Assembly (NCBI RefSeq): GCF_010977555.1
Contig: NZ_CP048815.1
Span: forward strand, 3,650,501 to 3,714,500
From: Caulobacter rhizosphaerae
Lineage (GTDB): Bacteria; Pseudomonadota; Alphaproteobacteria; Caulobacterales; Caulobacteraceae
Direction: 5' to 3'
Length of the DNA: 64,000 nucleotides
Shown: positions 1-9,045 of the stretch, in pieces
How the letters are laid out: each line of letters begins with the position of its first letter
Position numbering within the stretch: position 1 is the first letter of the stretch
Notes under the pieces: generated by a model
Told to the model about the DNA's origin: nothing
The model's input: the letters and a program-made list of their open reading frames with translations, nothing else
The model's database searches: none
Program-made: the position numbers and the translations under genes

Positions 1-243
1 CCCGACGCCGGCCGCGGCGGCCTCGCGCACCGAGGAAAAGCGCACCGGCTCGCCGTCCAGCAGCAGCCGCCCCGCCGTCGGCTGCTCGACCCCGGCCAGG
101 ATCTTCATCAGGGTCGACTTGCCTGCGCCGTTCTCACCGATCAGCACGTTGACCGCGCCGGCGTGGACGTCGAAGTCGACCCCGTCCAGAGCGGCCACGC
201 CGTTATAGGCCTTGCTGATCTTCTCCGCCCGCAACACCGCCAC
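1..243 (-). CDS. Sugar ABC transporter ATP-binding protein (N-terminal part, cut by window edge)
   Basis: The first 81 codons are present and the frame is still open at base 1. A GTG start at 243 follows the stop of the upstream gene (247) by three bases, so the two are co-transcribed and probably translationally coupled. The Walker A motif GENGAGKST is visible at about residues 33-41, followed by LMKILAGV, and the spacing from the start fits the RbsA/XylG/MglA class of sugar importers, which carry two ATPase domains. It would energise uptake of a monosaccharide or polyol at the inner membrane. The substrate cannot be read from this fragment. A GTG two codons further in is an alternative start. 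Confidence 0.85.
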   Translation of the reverse strand, partial: MAVLRAEKISKAYNGVAALDGVDFDVHAGAVNVLIGENGAGKSTLMKILAGVEQPTAGRLLLDGEPVRFSSVREAAAAGVG

Positions 244-246
244 CGT

Positions 247-927
247 TCAACGCTCCGGCGGGGCGCGCTCGAGGCGCACGGGCGTGAGCACGATGGGATC
301 ATCGGCCTTGGACAGGGCGAAGGCGCCGACAAAGGCCACGGGATCGCCGACTTTCAGCCCCTGGGCGACGGGGCGGGCCTGGGCGACGGCACGGCGGGCC
401 ATCGCGCCGCCAACTTCGGCATAGGCGATCTGATTGGAGAAGTCGTTGAAGGTGACGAACGGCAGGCTGTCACGCAGCGTCGAGCCCGACACCACCGGGC
501 CGACCTGGATCTGGACATCGCGGGCCTGACCACGAGCGGCGGGCATGGCGACGATCACCCGACCGGCCCGCGCCGTGGTGTCGACGCCGGCGACCACGCC
601 TCGCCCCTTGGCCACGAACGTCCAGGGCGAACCGTCCCCGGCCCGGCGACCGTTGCGAGCGCCCGCCGCATCGAGATCTTGATCAATGGCGGCGGCCAGT
701 TCCGGAAGCGGTGCGGCGACCTTGGTCCAGTAGGGCGCGGCCTGGGCGTCCCAGAGGGCGTCAACATAACGGCCGGCGTCGAAGGCGCCCGCCAGGCGTT
801 CGCGGGCTGCGCGATCGACGGCGAGGGGCACGACCTTGCACCCGGCCAGAACAGGCAACACGACCAGCGCCAGTCCGACCCGGCGCCGGGCGATCGAGTC
901 GCGCGCTGCCTTGCCTCGTTGCGCCAA
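247..927 (-). CDS. DUF2291 family lipoprotein, sugar ABC transporter associated
   Basis: About 226 residues. The frame is open further upstream, but a TTG at 927 preceded by GGGAGGG eight bases earlier gives a proper lipoprotein signal: RRR, a hydrophobic stretch, then the lipobox VLAGC. The remainder is a soluble domain matching the DUF2291 family, which is usually encoded beside sugar ABC transporters; its function is not established. Here it lies directly upstream of the ABC ATPase gene, which supports the assignment. It is expected to be anchored at the periplasmic face of a membrane. The start codon is inferred from the signal sequence and ribosome site. Confidence 0.75.
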   Translation of the reverse strand: MAQRGKAARDSIARRRVGLALVVLPVLAGCKVVPLAVDRAARERLAGAFDAGRYVDALWDAQAAPYWTKVAAPLPELAAAIDQDLDAAGARNGRRAGDGSPWTFVAKGRGVVAGVDTTARAGRVIVAMPAARGQARDVQIQVGPVVSGSTLRDSLPFVTFNDFSNQIAYAEVGGAMARRAVAQARPVAQGLKVGDPVAFVGAFALSKADDPIVLTPVRLERAPPER

Positions 928-959
928 GACTCCAGCCCTCCCGCCGCGCCGATTGCAGC

Positions 960-1296
960 GCTTACCTTCGAATAATTTCGAATTTACGCCAAACGGTGTC
1001 ACGGCGCGATTTTCCTGTCAATCACACGTCTCACATTGAAGATTTTGGTTTCATATTTTGGTCATTTCTCGATATTTCCCAACTATTTCCGGCATTCCGC
1101 TCAAAGCGGCATTCGCTACGCCGAACTGCTGACCCGAGTCAAAACGATAAAATTCGAAGATATTACGCATAAATCGCATTGCACGATCATTGACCCCACG
1201 GCTAGTTTGGACTTGAGGGCGGCGAAAACGCCAGGCGAATGGATCCTTCCGGTCCCGGCGCGCCGACCTCCTTGGCGCCCAGCGAGAAGGTCGAGG
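960..1296. promoter_or_regulatory. AT-rich divergent control region with repeated TTCGAA boxes
   Basis: This gap separates the DUF2291/ABC genes (minus) from the transketolase/kinase genes (plus) and is much richer in A and T than its surroundings. TTCGAA occurs at 967-972, 977-982 and 1153-1158; the first two are ten bases apart, one helical turn. Such repeats resemble operators of DeoR/GlpR-type or SorC-type sugar regulators. No regulator gene is seen nearby in the window. The promoter positions themselves could not be fixed. Confidence 0.45.
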
Positions 1297-2127
1297 ATGA
1301 GCGAAGCAAGCCAGCGACTGGAGAACCGCGCCGCCCGCGTGGCCGAACGCGCCAACTGGATCCGCCGCAGCGCCCTGAAGATGACGTTCGACGCCGGGCA
1401 AGGACATCCGGGGGGCGACCTTTCCGCCGCCGACATCCTGGCGGCGCTGTACTTCGATATCCTGCGCCACGACCCGGCCCGGCCGGACGCACCGGATCGC
1501 GACCGGTTCGTGATGAGCAAGGGCCACTGTACCGGCGCCTTCTATTCGGTGCTGGCCGCCGCCGGCTTCTTCCCGCAGGCCGAGCTTTCGACCTATCTTC
1601 AGCCGCTGTCGCGGCTGAACGGCCATCCCAGCCGCGCCGCATTGCCCGGTGTCGAGACCAGCACCGGTCCGCTGGGGCACGGCCTTCCGGTGGCCGTGGG
1701 GATCGCCATCGCCGGCCAGATCGACGCGGCCGGCTATCGGGTCTTCGTGCTGACCGGCGACGGGGAGTTGCAGGAGGGCAGTTGCTGGGAAGCGGCCATG
1801 ACCGCCGGCCACCGCAAGCTGGACAACCTGACCCTGATCGTCGACCGCAACCGGCTGCAGCAGGGCGCCCTCACCGAGGACACCGTCGCCCTCGCCCCCC
1901 TGGCCGACAAGTGGCGCGCCTTCGGCTGGGACGTCGTCGAGGTCGACGGCCACGATCCGGCCGCCCTGCTCGCTGCGCTGGAGCATCCCGGATCCAGGCC
2001 GCTGTGCGTGATCGCCGCGACCATCAAGGGCAAGGGAGTCTCGTACATGGAGAACCAGGCGGGCTGGCATCATGGCTGCCCCACCCCCGACCAGTACGCC
2101 CAGGCGCTGCGGGAGCTGGCGGCATGA
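1297..2127 (+). CDS. Transketolase, N-terminal (thiamine diphosphate-binding) subunit
   Basis: 276 residues, the size of the N-terminal half of split transketolases. ATG 1297 has AGAAGG six bases upstream; the open frame extends upstream but that part is not protein-like. Visible motifs are GHPGG near the start, SKGH, the substrate-loop TGPLGHGL, and the thiamine diphosphate motif GDGELQEGS followed by the DRN element. Together with the next gene it would form one transketolase that moves two-carbon units between sugar phosphates. Having it next to a sugar kinase and ABC transporter suggests a dedicated route for a pentitol, tetritol or pentose rather than the housekeeping enzyme. Confidence 0.9.
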   Translation: MSEASQRLENRAARVAERANWIRRSALKMTFDAGQGHPGGDLSAADILAALYFDILRHDPARPDAPDRDRFVMSKGHCTGAFYSVLAAAGFFPQAELSTYLQPLSRLNGHPSRAALPGVETSTGPLGHGLPVAVGIAIAGQIDAAGYRVFVLTGDGELQEGSCWEAAMTAGHRKLDNLTLIVDRNRLQQGALTEDTVALAPLADKWRAFGWDVVEVDGHDPAALLAALEHPGSRPLCVIAATIKGKGVSYMENQAGWHHGCPTPDQYAQALRELAA

Positions 2128-3077
2128 GCGAGGCCGCGTCGACCGCCGGCCTGTTCGACTGCCGCGACGCCTACGCCCAGACCCTCCTGGCCTTGGCGGA
2201 AAGCGACCCGCGGATCGTGGCCGTGGTCAATGACAGCGTCGGTTCCAGCAAGCTGAACGGTTTCAGGACGCGCTTTCCCGAACGCCTGATCAATGTCGGC
2301 ATCGCCGAACAGACCCTGGTCGGCGTCGGGGCGGGTCTCGCCAACGGCGGCAAGATCCCGTTCGTCAGCGGCGCCGCATGCTTCCTGACCGCCCGGGCCC
2401 TGGAGCAGATCAAGGCCGACATCGCCTATTCCCGGGCCAATGTGAAGCTGTGCGGCATCTCCAGCGGCGTCGCCTACGGCGAGCTGGGACCCACCCACCA
2501 TTCGATCGAGGACCTGGCCTGGCTGCGGCCGATGGCCAACCTGACCGTGATCGTGCCGTCCGACCCCTGGGAGACGGCCGAGGCGATCAAGGCCGCGGCC
2601 GCCCTCGACGGGCCCGTATTCGTCCGCATCAGCCGCATGCCGACGCCGGCGCTCGAGCGGGCCACGCCCCGCTTCGAGATCGGCAAGGCCGAGATCCTGC
2701 GGACCGGCCACGACGTGGCCCTGATCGCCAACGGCGTGATGGTCCATCGCGCCCTCGTCGCCGCCGAGGCCCTGGCCAGGGACGGGATCGAGGCGCGGGT
2801 GGTCAATCTGTCGACCCTGACGCCGCTGGATGAATCGGCCATCCTGGAGGCGGCCGCGACCGGCGCGATCGTCACAGTCGAGGAGCACTCGGTGCGCGGC
2901 GGCCTGGGCGGCGCCGTCGCCGAGGTGGTCGCGACCCGGGCTCCCTGTCCGATGCGGATCCTGGGCTTTCCGGGCTTCCTGCCCACCGGTTCGGCGGAGT
3001 GGCTGATGGAACATCATGGACTGACGGCCGACGGGATCGCCCAGGCGGCCCGCGGCCTGCTCGCCGGGCGCGGCTAG
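2124..3077 (+). CDS. Transketolase, C-terminal (pyrimidine-binding) subunit
   Basis: 317 residues. ATG 2124 overlaps the stop of the N-terminal subunit (ATGA), a typical translational coupling of two subunits needed in equal amounts. The pyrimidine-binding domain is recognisable from INVGIAEQ (the catalytic glutamate lies in this motif) and the C-terminal transketolase domain from VEEHSVRGGLGGAVAE. The partner supplies the diphosphate-binding half. The pair resembles the split transketolases of bacterial carbohydrate operons. No unusual residues were noticed. Confidence 0.9.
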   Translation: MSEAASTAGLFDCRDAYAQTLLALAESDPRIVAVVNDSVGSSKLNGFRTRFPERLINVGIAEQTLVGVGAGLANGGKIPFVSGAACFLTARALEQIKADIAYSRANVKLCGISSGVAYGELGPTHHSIEDLAWLRPMANLTVIVPSDPWETAEAIKAAAALDGPVFVRISRMPTPALERATPRFEIGKAEILRTGHDVALIANGVMVHRALVAAEALARDGIEARVVNLSTLTPLDESAILEAAATGAIVTVEEHSVRGGLGGAVAEVVATRAPCPMRILGFPGFLPTGSAEWLMEHHGLTADGIAQAARGLLAGRG

Positions 3078-3080
3078 GGC

Positions 3081-4535
3081 ATGGCGGGCGCGATCCTCGC
3101 CATCGACCAGGGGACGAGCAACACCAAGGCCCTGCTGGTGGCGCCGGACGGCGAGATCCTGGCGCGGGCCTCGCGCCCCATGGAGACGTCCTATCCCCGT
3201 CCGGGCTGGGCCGAGCAGTCGGCGCGCGGCCTCTGGGCCAGCGTCCTGGCGGTCATCGACGAGGTCGTGGCCGCCGGTCACGCGGTCGCCGGGATCGGCC
3301 TGTCGAACCAGCGCGAGTCCGCCGTGATCTGGGACACGGCCAGCGGCGAGCCCCTGGGTCCGTGCGTCCTGTGGCAATGCTGTCGCTCGGCCAGCCGGTG
3401 CGAGGCGCTGAAGGCCCAAGGCCATGAGGCCGAGGTGGTCGCCCGCACCGGCCTGGCCCTCAACCCGATGTTCTCGGCCGGCAAGCTGGCCTGGCTGCTG
3501 GACCAGGATCCGACGCTGCGGGAGCGGGCCGGGCGCGGCGAGGTCAAGGCCGGCACGGTCGACGCCTGGCTGCTGTGGAAGCTGACCGGGGGCCGCCGCC
3601 ACGCCACCGACCACAGCAACGCCTCGCGCACCCAGCTGATGAACTTGCAGACCCTGGCCTGGGATCCGGAAATGGCGCGGCTGTTCGATGTGCCGCTGAC
3701 GGTCCTGCCCGAGATCGCCCCCTCGGACAGCCTGTTCGGCCAGACGGCGGCGGGCGCCACGGCCCTGCCGGCCGGCGTGCCGATCCATGCGATCCTCGGC
3801 GATTCCCACGCCGCCCTCTACGGCCATGGCGTGGAGAGTCCGGGCAGGGTCAAGGCCACCTGCGGCACCGGCTCGTCGCTGATGACGGTCACCGGGGCCC
3901 GCGTCCGGTCGGCCCATGGCCTGTCCAGCACGATCGCCTGGAGCCGGTCGTCCGGCGTCCTGCACGCCCTGGAAGGCAACATCTCGGTCTCCGGCCAGGC
4001 GTTCGCCTTCGTGGGCCAGCTGTTGGGCCTGGAGGACGAGGCGGCCCTGACCGCCTTGGCCGCCTCGGTTCCCGACAGCGGCGGCGTTTGCGTCGTTCCG
4101 GCCCTGGCCGGCCTGGGCGCTCCGCACTGGAACGACGCCGCCCGGGGCCTGGTCAGCGGCCTGAGCCTGGGCTCCACGCCGGCCCATCTGGCCCGGGCGG
4201 CCTTGGAGGCCGTCGCCCTGCAGATCCACGACGTGTTCATGGCCATGCAGGCCGACCTGGGCGGCGTCCTGCCCGAACTGAACGTCGATGGCGGCGCCGC
4301 GCGCAACGACCTGCTGATGCAACTGCTGGCGGACCTGATCGACCGCCCCGTGCGCCGCCCCGACACCGCCGAGGTCAGCGCCCTGGGCGCGGCCCGGCTG
4401 GCGGCCCGGGGCCTGGGGTTCGACCTGGCGCTGGGCGACGGCGCGGGTCGGGTGTTCACGCCCGCCATGACGTCGCAGGTCCGCGAGCATATCCTGGCGG
4501 GGTGGCGAGACGCCCTGCGGCGGGCGATGCTTTAG
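3081..4535 (+). CDS. FGGY-family carbohydrate kinase
   Basis: 484 residues, the usual length for the family. The N-terminal phosphate-binding motif IDQGTSNTK and GLSNQRES are glycerol-kinase-like, and the second domain shows GDSHAALYGHG, TCGTGSS and the C-terminal DGGAARNDLLMQ. It phosphorylates a sugar or polyol with ATP. It begins three bases after the transketolase subunit, so the three genes form one operon. Family members include glycerol, erythritol, xylulose and ribulose kinases; the sequence looks nearest to glycerol/erythritol kinases, but the transketolases would fit a pentulose or tetrulose product. The substrate is left open. Confidence 0.85.
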   Translation: MAGAILAIDQGTSNTKALLVAPDGEILARASRPMETSYPRPGWAEQSARGLWASVLAVIDEVVAAGHAVAGIGLSNQRESAVIWDTASGEPLGPCVLWQCCRSASRCEALKAQGHEAEVVARTGLALNPMFSAGKLAWLLDQDPTLRERAGRGEVKAGTVDAWLLWKLTGGRRHATDHSNASRTQLMNLQTLAWDPEMARLFDVPLTVLPEIAPSDSLFGQTAAGATALPAGVPIHAILGDSHAALYGHGVESPGRVKATCGTGSSLMTVTGARVRSAHGLSSTIAWSRSSGVLHALEGNISVSGQAFAFVGQLLGLEDEAALTALAASVPDSGGVCVVPALAGLGAPHWNDAARGLVSGLSLGSTPAHLARAALEAVALQIHDVFMAMQADLGGVLPELNVDGGAARNDLLMQLLADLIDRPVRRPDTAEVSALGAARLAARGLGFDLALGDGAGRVFTPAMTSQVREHILAGWRDALRRAML

Positions 4536-4550
4536 CTGGCGGCCCAGGCC

Positions 4551-4675
4551 CTTGCCCCCTACGGACCGCTTCGCTGTCGTCTTCCCCCAGAGGGGGAAGA
4601 GCGCTGAGCCTGGCGCCGTGCGGCTCCGCCCCCTCTGGGGGCGGACAGACCGCGAAGCGGTCAGGTGGGGGCAAG
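4551..4675. repeat. Imperfect inverted repeat with nested hairpins
   Basis: The left arm starts CTTGCCCCCTACGGACCGC and the right arm ends as its near complement, so the 125 bases can fold back on themselves. Inside, CTTCCCCC and GGGGGAAG form one hairpin and GCCCCCTC/GGGGGCGG another. It lies just after the kinase stop codon at 4535. It resembles short intergenic repeats that are common in this group of bacteria; a role as a transcription end is possible but there is no T-run. Confidence 0.6.
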
Positions 4676-5224
4676 TGGGTGTGATCTCACGCGATCTCTC
4701 GCTGAGCTTGATGGGAAGGGTGCGAAGCGCCCGGGCCTCGCCCGGAGTAGCTTTGATGTTTGTACCGTTTCGACGAAGTGCAGGCGCTTCGCGTGGAACC
4801 GTTATCCGGAAGCCTTCGGGTCGCGGATTTTTAACCCGCTCCGATGGAGGCCCCCGACGGGCGGAGCATTGGCGTGCTCCGGACCGCCCGGGCGATTTCA
4901 GCCCGGGCCTGCTGGCTCTATCCGCCTATCCGGGCGCCGGAGTTTCGTCGCGACTGAGGCGAACCTGCTCCGAACCGACCTGGACGCTTCCGAAGAAGCA
5001 CGACGGACAAGGCCTTCCCGCTCGTCCACCCCCGAAAGCCGCATCGGTCGCCGTACGTGCGCCCTCCCCGTGCTCTCAGGTGGGAGCATTATGGGGGTGG
5101 TTCTGGAGGCGGAGGACAAATCGGGGTCGAAAAAGTTCACACCGTTGAAATCACTCAACTTCGAACGCCATGCGCCGAGGATGGAGCTCCCTTGCAAGAT
5201 CTCCTTTCCGGAAGGGCGGCGCCC
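4676..5224. other. Gene-free, highly structured stretch; possible RNA gene or decayed element
   Basis: No convincing protein is encoded on either strand. The stretch is rich in pairing: GCGAAGCGC (4722-4730) pairs perfectly with GCGCTTCGC (4784-4792) and encloses the hairpin CCGGGC-CTC-GCCCGG (4731-4745). Further right are a seven-base stem with a six-base loop at 4862-4881 and an eight-base stem at 4886-4908, with GCCCGGGC as both arms. The density and nesting look like a folded RNA, but it does not match RNase P, tmRNA or SRP RNA signatures that I know. Strand is unknown. Confidence 0.35.
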
Positions 5225-5257
5225 AAAGAAAAACGGCGGGCTCCGAGGAGCCCGCCG
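5225..5257 (-). terminator. Rho-independent terminator of the Oar-like TonB receptor gene
   Basis: On the minus strand, CGGCGGGCT (5234-5242 read on the plus strand) pairs with AGCCCGCCG (5249-5257) around a six-base loop, followed by TTTTTCTTT (the complement of 5225-5233). It lies 30 bases beyond the stop codon at 5287, in the right orientation. Confidence 0.85.
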
Positions 5258-5286
5258 CCATTCTGGTGCTTGTATTCGAACCGGCT

Positions 5287-8200
5287 CTAGAAGGCCAAGT
5301 CGAAACCGAAGCGGACGTAACGCGGCGCTTGGTACGCGATCGGCGAACCATAGTCCGGGTTCACGGCGCCGTTGTCGGTGTCGCCAGTTTCCTCGAACGA
5401 GTTCACGCCGTCGGCGTTGAACACGTTGAAGATGTCGGCGCGCAGGACGAGGTTGCCATCCAGCGGGATGATCTTGTCCGGAACCGTATAGCGGACCGAC
5501 AGATCGAGGGTGTTGATCCAGTCAGTCTTCAGACCCACGCCACGCGGCGCCGGTTTGCCTTGGCAGTAACGCGCCGAGGCGCCGTAGTCGCCCGACGGAT
5601 CGTTCGGATCCGGGTAGAGACCCAAGCAGCCCTGGTGACGCGGCGAAAGCAGGCTGTAGTTGGCGCCGAACATCAGGTTGTCCGTGACGGCATAGGTGCC
5701 GAACACCTTGAACTGATGCGCACGATGGTTCGGCAGCAGACCATATTGGTTGTCAGCAAGGTGCTGGAAGTCGAATAGGATCGTGCTGCCGGCGTCGGTC
5801 TGAGCGTTGTCGGACAGGACGGTGCCTTCGTAGTTGCCCTTGGATTCGGACAGCACGTACGAGCCTTGCAGGCCCCACTTGCCGTCGAAGGCGCGTTCGA
5901 AGTTCAGTTCCAGGCCGATGTACTCGCGCTTCACGGTCGGGAAGCCAAGTTCCTGCTTGGTGAACGTCAGGGTCTTGGGCAGACCGCTGGCGGCCAGATC
6001 GGCGATCGTCGTGGCGGAGTGAACTGCGGCGTTTGCCGGACGCAGGTTGATGGTCAGGTCTTCACCCGGGTTGAAGACGATGTACTGCCAGGAGTTGTTG
6101 TACACCGTATTACAGGCCGTCAGGCCCGCGCCGGTAAGGTGAGCGGCGCAGTAGGAGCGGACGTACGGGTCCAGCGTCATGTCTTCCGACACCCGATGCA
6201 GCGACCGGTAGGTCAGCGAGGCGCCGACCTTCCACAGCGAGTTGATCTGGCGTTGATAGCCAATCACGAACTCGTCTTCGTAGGTCGCCTTCAGGCCCAC
6301 GGCCGTCTTGGAAGCGGCCGGCTCAGCCACGCCCACGCCGAACGACACGCTACAGCCCACGACGCCGGCGGCGCCGGCCACGGGGTTGTTGAGCGGGCAG
6401 TAAGTGAAGCCGCCCGCCGGGTTGGTGGTCTTGGTGATTTGCGTGCCAAGACCAGCCGGCACGCCAGTGGCCGGGTTGATGTTGAAGCCACCGGCCGGAG
6501 CGTTGAAGAACGCGCTATAGCCAAGGTCGGCGCCGCGGTAGCTGAGGTTCGAGGCCGGCGGGATGAAGTAGCGACCGTACGAAGCAAAGACCTTGTCCTT
6601 GCCTTCGCCGGTCGGATCCCAGGTGATGCCGGCGCGCGGACCCCAGTTGTTCTTCAGGTCGAGAACGCGTTCGCCGACTAGGTTGTCCAGGGTGAACTTA
6701 TCGTTGCGGATGCCCAGCTGCAGGCTGACGTTCGGCGTGATGTCCCAGGCGTCCTGCACATAGTATGAGGTGTTGCCGCCGTGCACCGGGGCGCCGCCCA
6801 GGCGTTGGGTCGAGACTTCGACATAGTCGACGCCCGGCGCGACGCCGCGACGGTCGGTCGCCGAACCACGGTGATAGAAGTAGCCAATGCCTCCGGTGCT
6901 GACGGTGCTGTGGTTCAGCGTCGTCTTCTCGTGGTCATAGCCGGTACGGACGTGGTGCGAGCCCAGAAGGTTGAAGTACAGGTCGCCGTCGAAGCGGTAG
7001 AATTCGCGCGTCGTGTCCAGGGTAGCGAACGAGGCGGACTTCTGCTGGCTGATCGTCAGCGTGGTGCCGGAACGGTCGTCGCGAACGCGCGGGTTCTTGG
7101 TGTCTTCCGGCAGGGTGTTGTTCCGGTCCTTGCTCTTGCCGTAAGCGGCCGAGAGCGTGAACCAGTCAGTGAAGGTGCCGGTATAGCGGCCGACCCAGTT
7201 CTCACCGCCCAGTTCGTACTGGGTCGACGGCAGCCGCGCGCCGATCTCGTCAGCATCCGGATCGTAACGATTGGCCGTGCGCTGGGTCGTGCGCGTGGTG
7301 TCGAAATAGGTGAATTCCAGGCGATGCTTGTCGGTGATGTAGCCGTCGAGCTTCAGGCCGTAGAAGGGGTCGTTGGTGACGTCGCGGACGTATTGGCCGT
7401 TGGTGCTCTGGGCGGTCTTGACCACTTCCTGCTGGCTCTGAGCCAAGCCGTAGAAGAACAGGTGGTCCTTGATGATCGGACCGCTGAGCTCGACCGTGCC
7501 GCTGTTGTTCGAGCGACCGCCGCGATGGTTCGCGTACTCGTAGGTGTCCGGCGAGTCCTGACGCAGGCTGTCGGACTCGAAGTTGCCGTGCAGAACAACC
7601 TTGAAGTCGTTAGAGCCCGACTTGGTGACGGCGTTGATCACGCCGCCGGTGGCGCGACCGAACTCGGCGGGGTAGCCGCCGGTCTTCACCTCGATCGACT
7701 TGTAAAAGTCGAACGGAACGGCGGCGCCGCCCACATAGGTGTTGAAGTTGGTGATGTTCAGGCCGTTCACGTAGAACGCGTTTTCAGCGATCGACGATCC
7801 GCCGATCGACGCCTGGGTGCTGAAGTCCGGGGTCGCCGGCGAGGTCGAGACGACGCTGGTGCTGCCCGTCAGGGCGCCGGGCGCCAGTTGGACCACGGCG
7901 GTCAGCGAGCGGCCGACCGGCGCCTGCTTAGTCAGGGTTTCCATGTCGACGGTCAGACCCTTGGTGGTCTGGGCGAAGTCGAGCTGCGGATTGGCCGTCG
8001 CGGTGACAACCACTTCGCTGACCGAAGCGTCGGCCGAAGCCAGGGTGAACGAGTAGGCGGTCTGGCCGCCCAGGCCGACGCGGACGTTGCCGTCGCTGGT
8101 CGGCTGGTAGCCTTCCTTGGCGATCGCGACCGAGTAGCCGCCGATCGGGATCAGGGGAACGCGGAACTGGCCATTGCCGTCGGTGGTGACGGAGCGGGTG

Positions 8201-8436
8201 AAGCCTTGGTCGAGCGACTTAACCGTGACGGTCGCGTCCGGGACGGTGACGCCGGCCGAATCCTTGACGGTGCCGATCAGCGAACCGGAGCTGTAGTCCT
8301 GGGCGCTGGCCAGGGTCGGGATCGCCGTGGCGACCGCGGTCAGGGCCAGCGGCGCGGCGACGCTGGCCAGGCCGGCCAGCAGCGTCGACGTCAAGAGACG
8401 CGCCCGCGCGCCGCCCTTGGTGGAAATCATCTTCAT
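5287..8436 (-). CDS. TonB-dependent receptor, Oar/carboxypeptidase-regulatory type
   Basis: 1049 residues. ATG 8436 has GAGGGG six bases upstream and gives a long signal peptide ending at ASAQ, so it was preferred to an ATG 14 codons earlier. Residues about 35-120 are a carboxypeptidase-regulatory-like beta-sandwich (GTVKDSAGVTVPDATVTV), followed by a plug domain and a 22-strand barrel; the C-terminus ends in the aromatic signature RFGFDLAF. Such receptors bind a ligand outside and import it with TonB energy. The plug contains GGYPAEFGRATGGVINAVTKSG, typical of Oar-like receptors. The gene stands alone between a terminator and a 600-base upstream gap, so the ligand cannot be inferred. Confidence 0.9.
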   Translation of the reverse strand: MKMISTKGGARARLLTSTLLAGLASVAAPLALTAVATAIPTLASAQDYSSGSLIGTVKDSAGVTVPDATVTVKSLDQGFTRSVTTDGNGQFRVPLIPIGGYSVAIAKEGYQPTSDGNVRVGLGGQTAYSFTLASADASVSEVVVTATANPQLDFAQTTKGLTVDMETLTKQAPVGRSLTAVVQLAPGALTGSTSVVSTSPATPDFSTQASIGGSSIAENAFYVNGLNITNFNTYVGGAAVPFDFYKSIEVKTGGYPAEFGRATGGVINAVTKSGSNDFKVVLHGNFESDSLRQDSPDTYEYANHRGGRSNNSGTVELSGPIIKDHLFFYGLAQSQQEVVKTAQSTNGQYVRDVTNDPFYGLKLDGYITDKHRLEFTYFDTTRTTQRTANRYDPDADEIGARLPSTQYELGGENWVGRYTGTFTDWFTLSAAYGKSKDRNNTLPEDTKNPRVRDDRSGTTLTISQQKSASFATLDTTREFYRFDGDLYFNLLGSHHVRTGYDHEKTTLNHSTVSTGGIGYFYHRGSATDRRGVAPGVDYVEVSTQRLGGAPVHGGNTSYYVQDAWDITPNVSLQLGIRNDKFTLDNLVGERVLDLKNNWGPRAGITWDPTGEGKDKVFASYGRYFIPPASNLSYRGADLGYSAFFNAPAGGFNINPATGVPAGLGTQITKTTNPAGGFTYCPLNNPVAGAAGVVGCSVSFGVGVAEPAASKTAVGLKATYEDEFVIGYQRQINSLWKVGASLTYRSLHRVSEDMTLDPYVRSYCAAHLTGAGLTACNTVYNNSWQYIVFNPGEDLTINLRPANAAVHSATTIADLAASGLPKTLTFTKQELGFPTVKREYIGLELNFERAFDGKWGLQGSYVLSESKGNYEGTVLSDNAQTDAGSTILFDFQHLADNQYGLLPNHRAHQFKVFGTYAVTDNLMFGANYSLLSPRHQGCLGLYPDPNDPSGDYGASARYCQGKPAPRGVGLKTDWINTLDLSVRYTVPDKIIPLDGNLVLRADIFNVFNADGVNSFEETGDTDNGAVNPDYGSPIAYQAPRYVRFGFDLAF

Positions 8437-9045
8437 AGTATCCCCTCTTGCATGGCGAAGCATCCCGACCGCCCGCACGCGCCCGTTTCGGGGACGTTAC
8501 GTTCGGCCTGTCTGGAATTTTTGCCCCAACTCCACCACGAGAACTTAGGTGTCCCGGAAAACATTTCCCCGGTTGCACGGACGTTAGGAGGCGTGCCGCG
8601 CGCCGGTCAATTCCCATTACCGATCCGTAATAACATCGCCTTAGGCTGTCGCATTATCGCAACACGATCGCCTCATTTCCGACGAACGCCGCTCAGATCT
8701 TCCACAAACTGGCGGATAACGCGGGTCTCATCCCCCGTATCCTGTTGGGCTGAAAGGCAAATTCCACCCGCGACGGGCGGGCGGCGGCAAGCGCCGGGCG
8801 GAGGGACGACCTGGCGGTAAGAACACCCCAGGCGAGGTTGACTTTCGAGAAAAAGCCCCACGAAACTGCTTCGGTAACGGTATCGAATGCCGAACACTGA
8901 CGATGCTTGGGAGATTTTCCCGCTGCATCGCTCAAATTTCCGACACATTTCGCCGCGACCGACCGTTGCATGGGCGCCCGAGTGTCGGGATGATGCGCCG
9001 TCGTTTCGGCGACGTCCATGCCACCCTCCACGAGTGACCAAACCC
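8437..9045. other. Intergenic stretch, promoter region of the Oar-like receptor
   Basis: About 600 bases with no plausible gene; the short open frames here have no ribosome site and unnatural composition. Part of it (about 8600-8720) is AT-richer than the surroundings and holds the near-palindrome TTACCGATCCGTAA at about 8620, a candidate regulatory site for the receptor gene. Nothing else is recognisable. Confidence 0.4.

Noticed and set aside
1036..1296. N-terminal extension of the transketolase subunit
   Set aside because: It runs through AT-rich promoter DNA, and a good ribosome site precedes ATG 1297.
2070..4490. 806-residue open frame on the minus strand opposite the transketolase/kinase genes
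   Set aside because: It is antisense to well-supported genes, rich in Gly, Arg and Gln, and has no domain; high GC makes such frames common.
4718..5100. Group II intron, starting GTGCG at about 4720
   Set aside because: No convincing domain V or reverse transcriptase was found; the GTGCG match alone is weak.
5040..5110. Glycine-riboswitch-like CTCTCAGG segment
   Set aside because: The rest of the aptamer consensus is missing and no gcv gene follows.
4552..5420. Open frames of about 200 and 250 residues through the structured stretch
   Set aside because: They cross perfect inverted repeats, are rich in Arg, Ser and Pro, and show no conserved motif; the DNA is better explained by structure.
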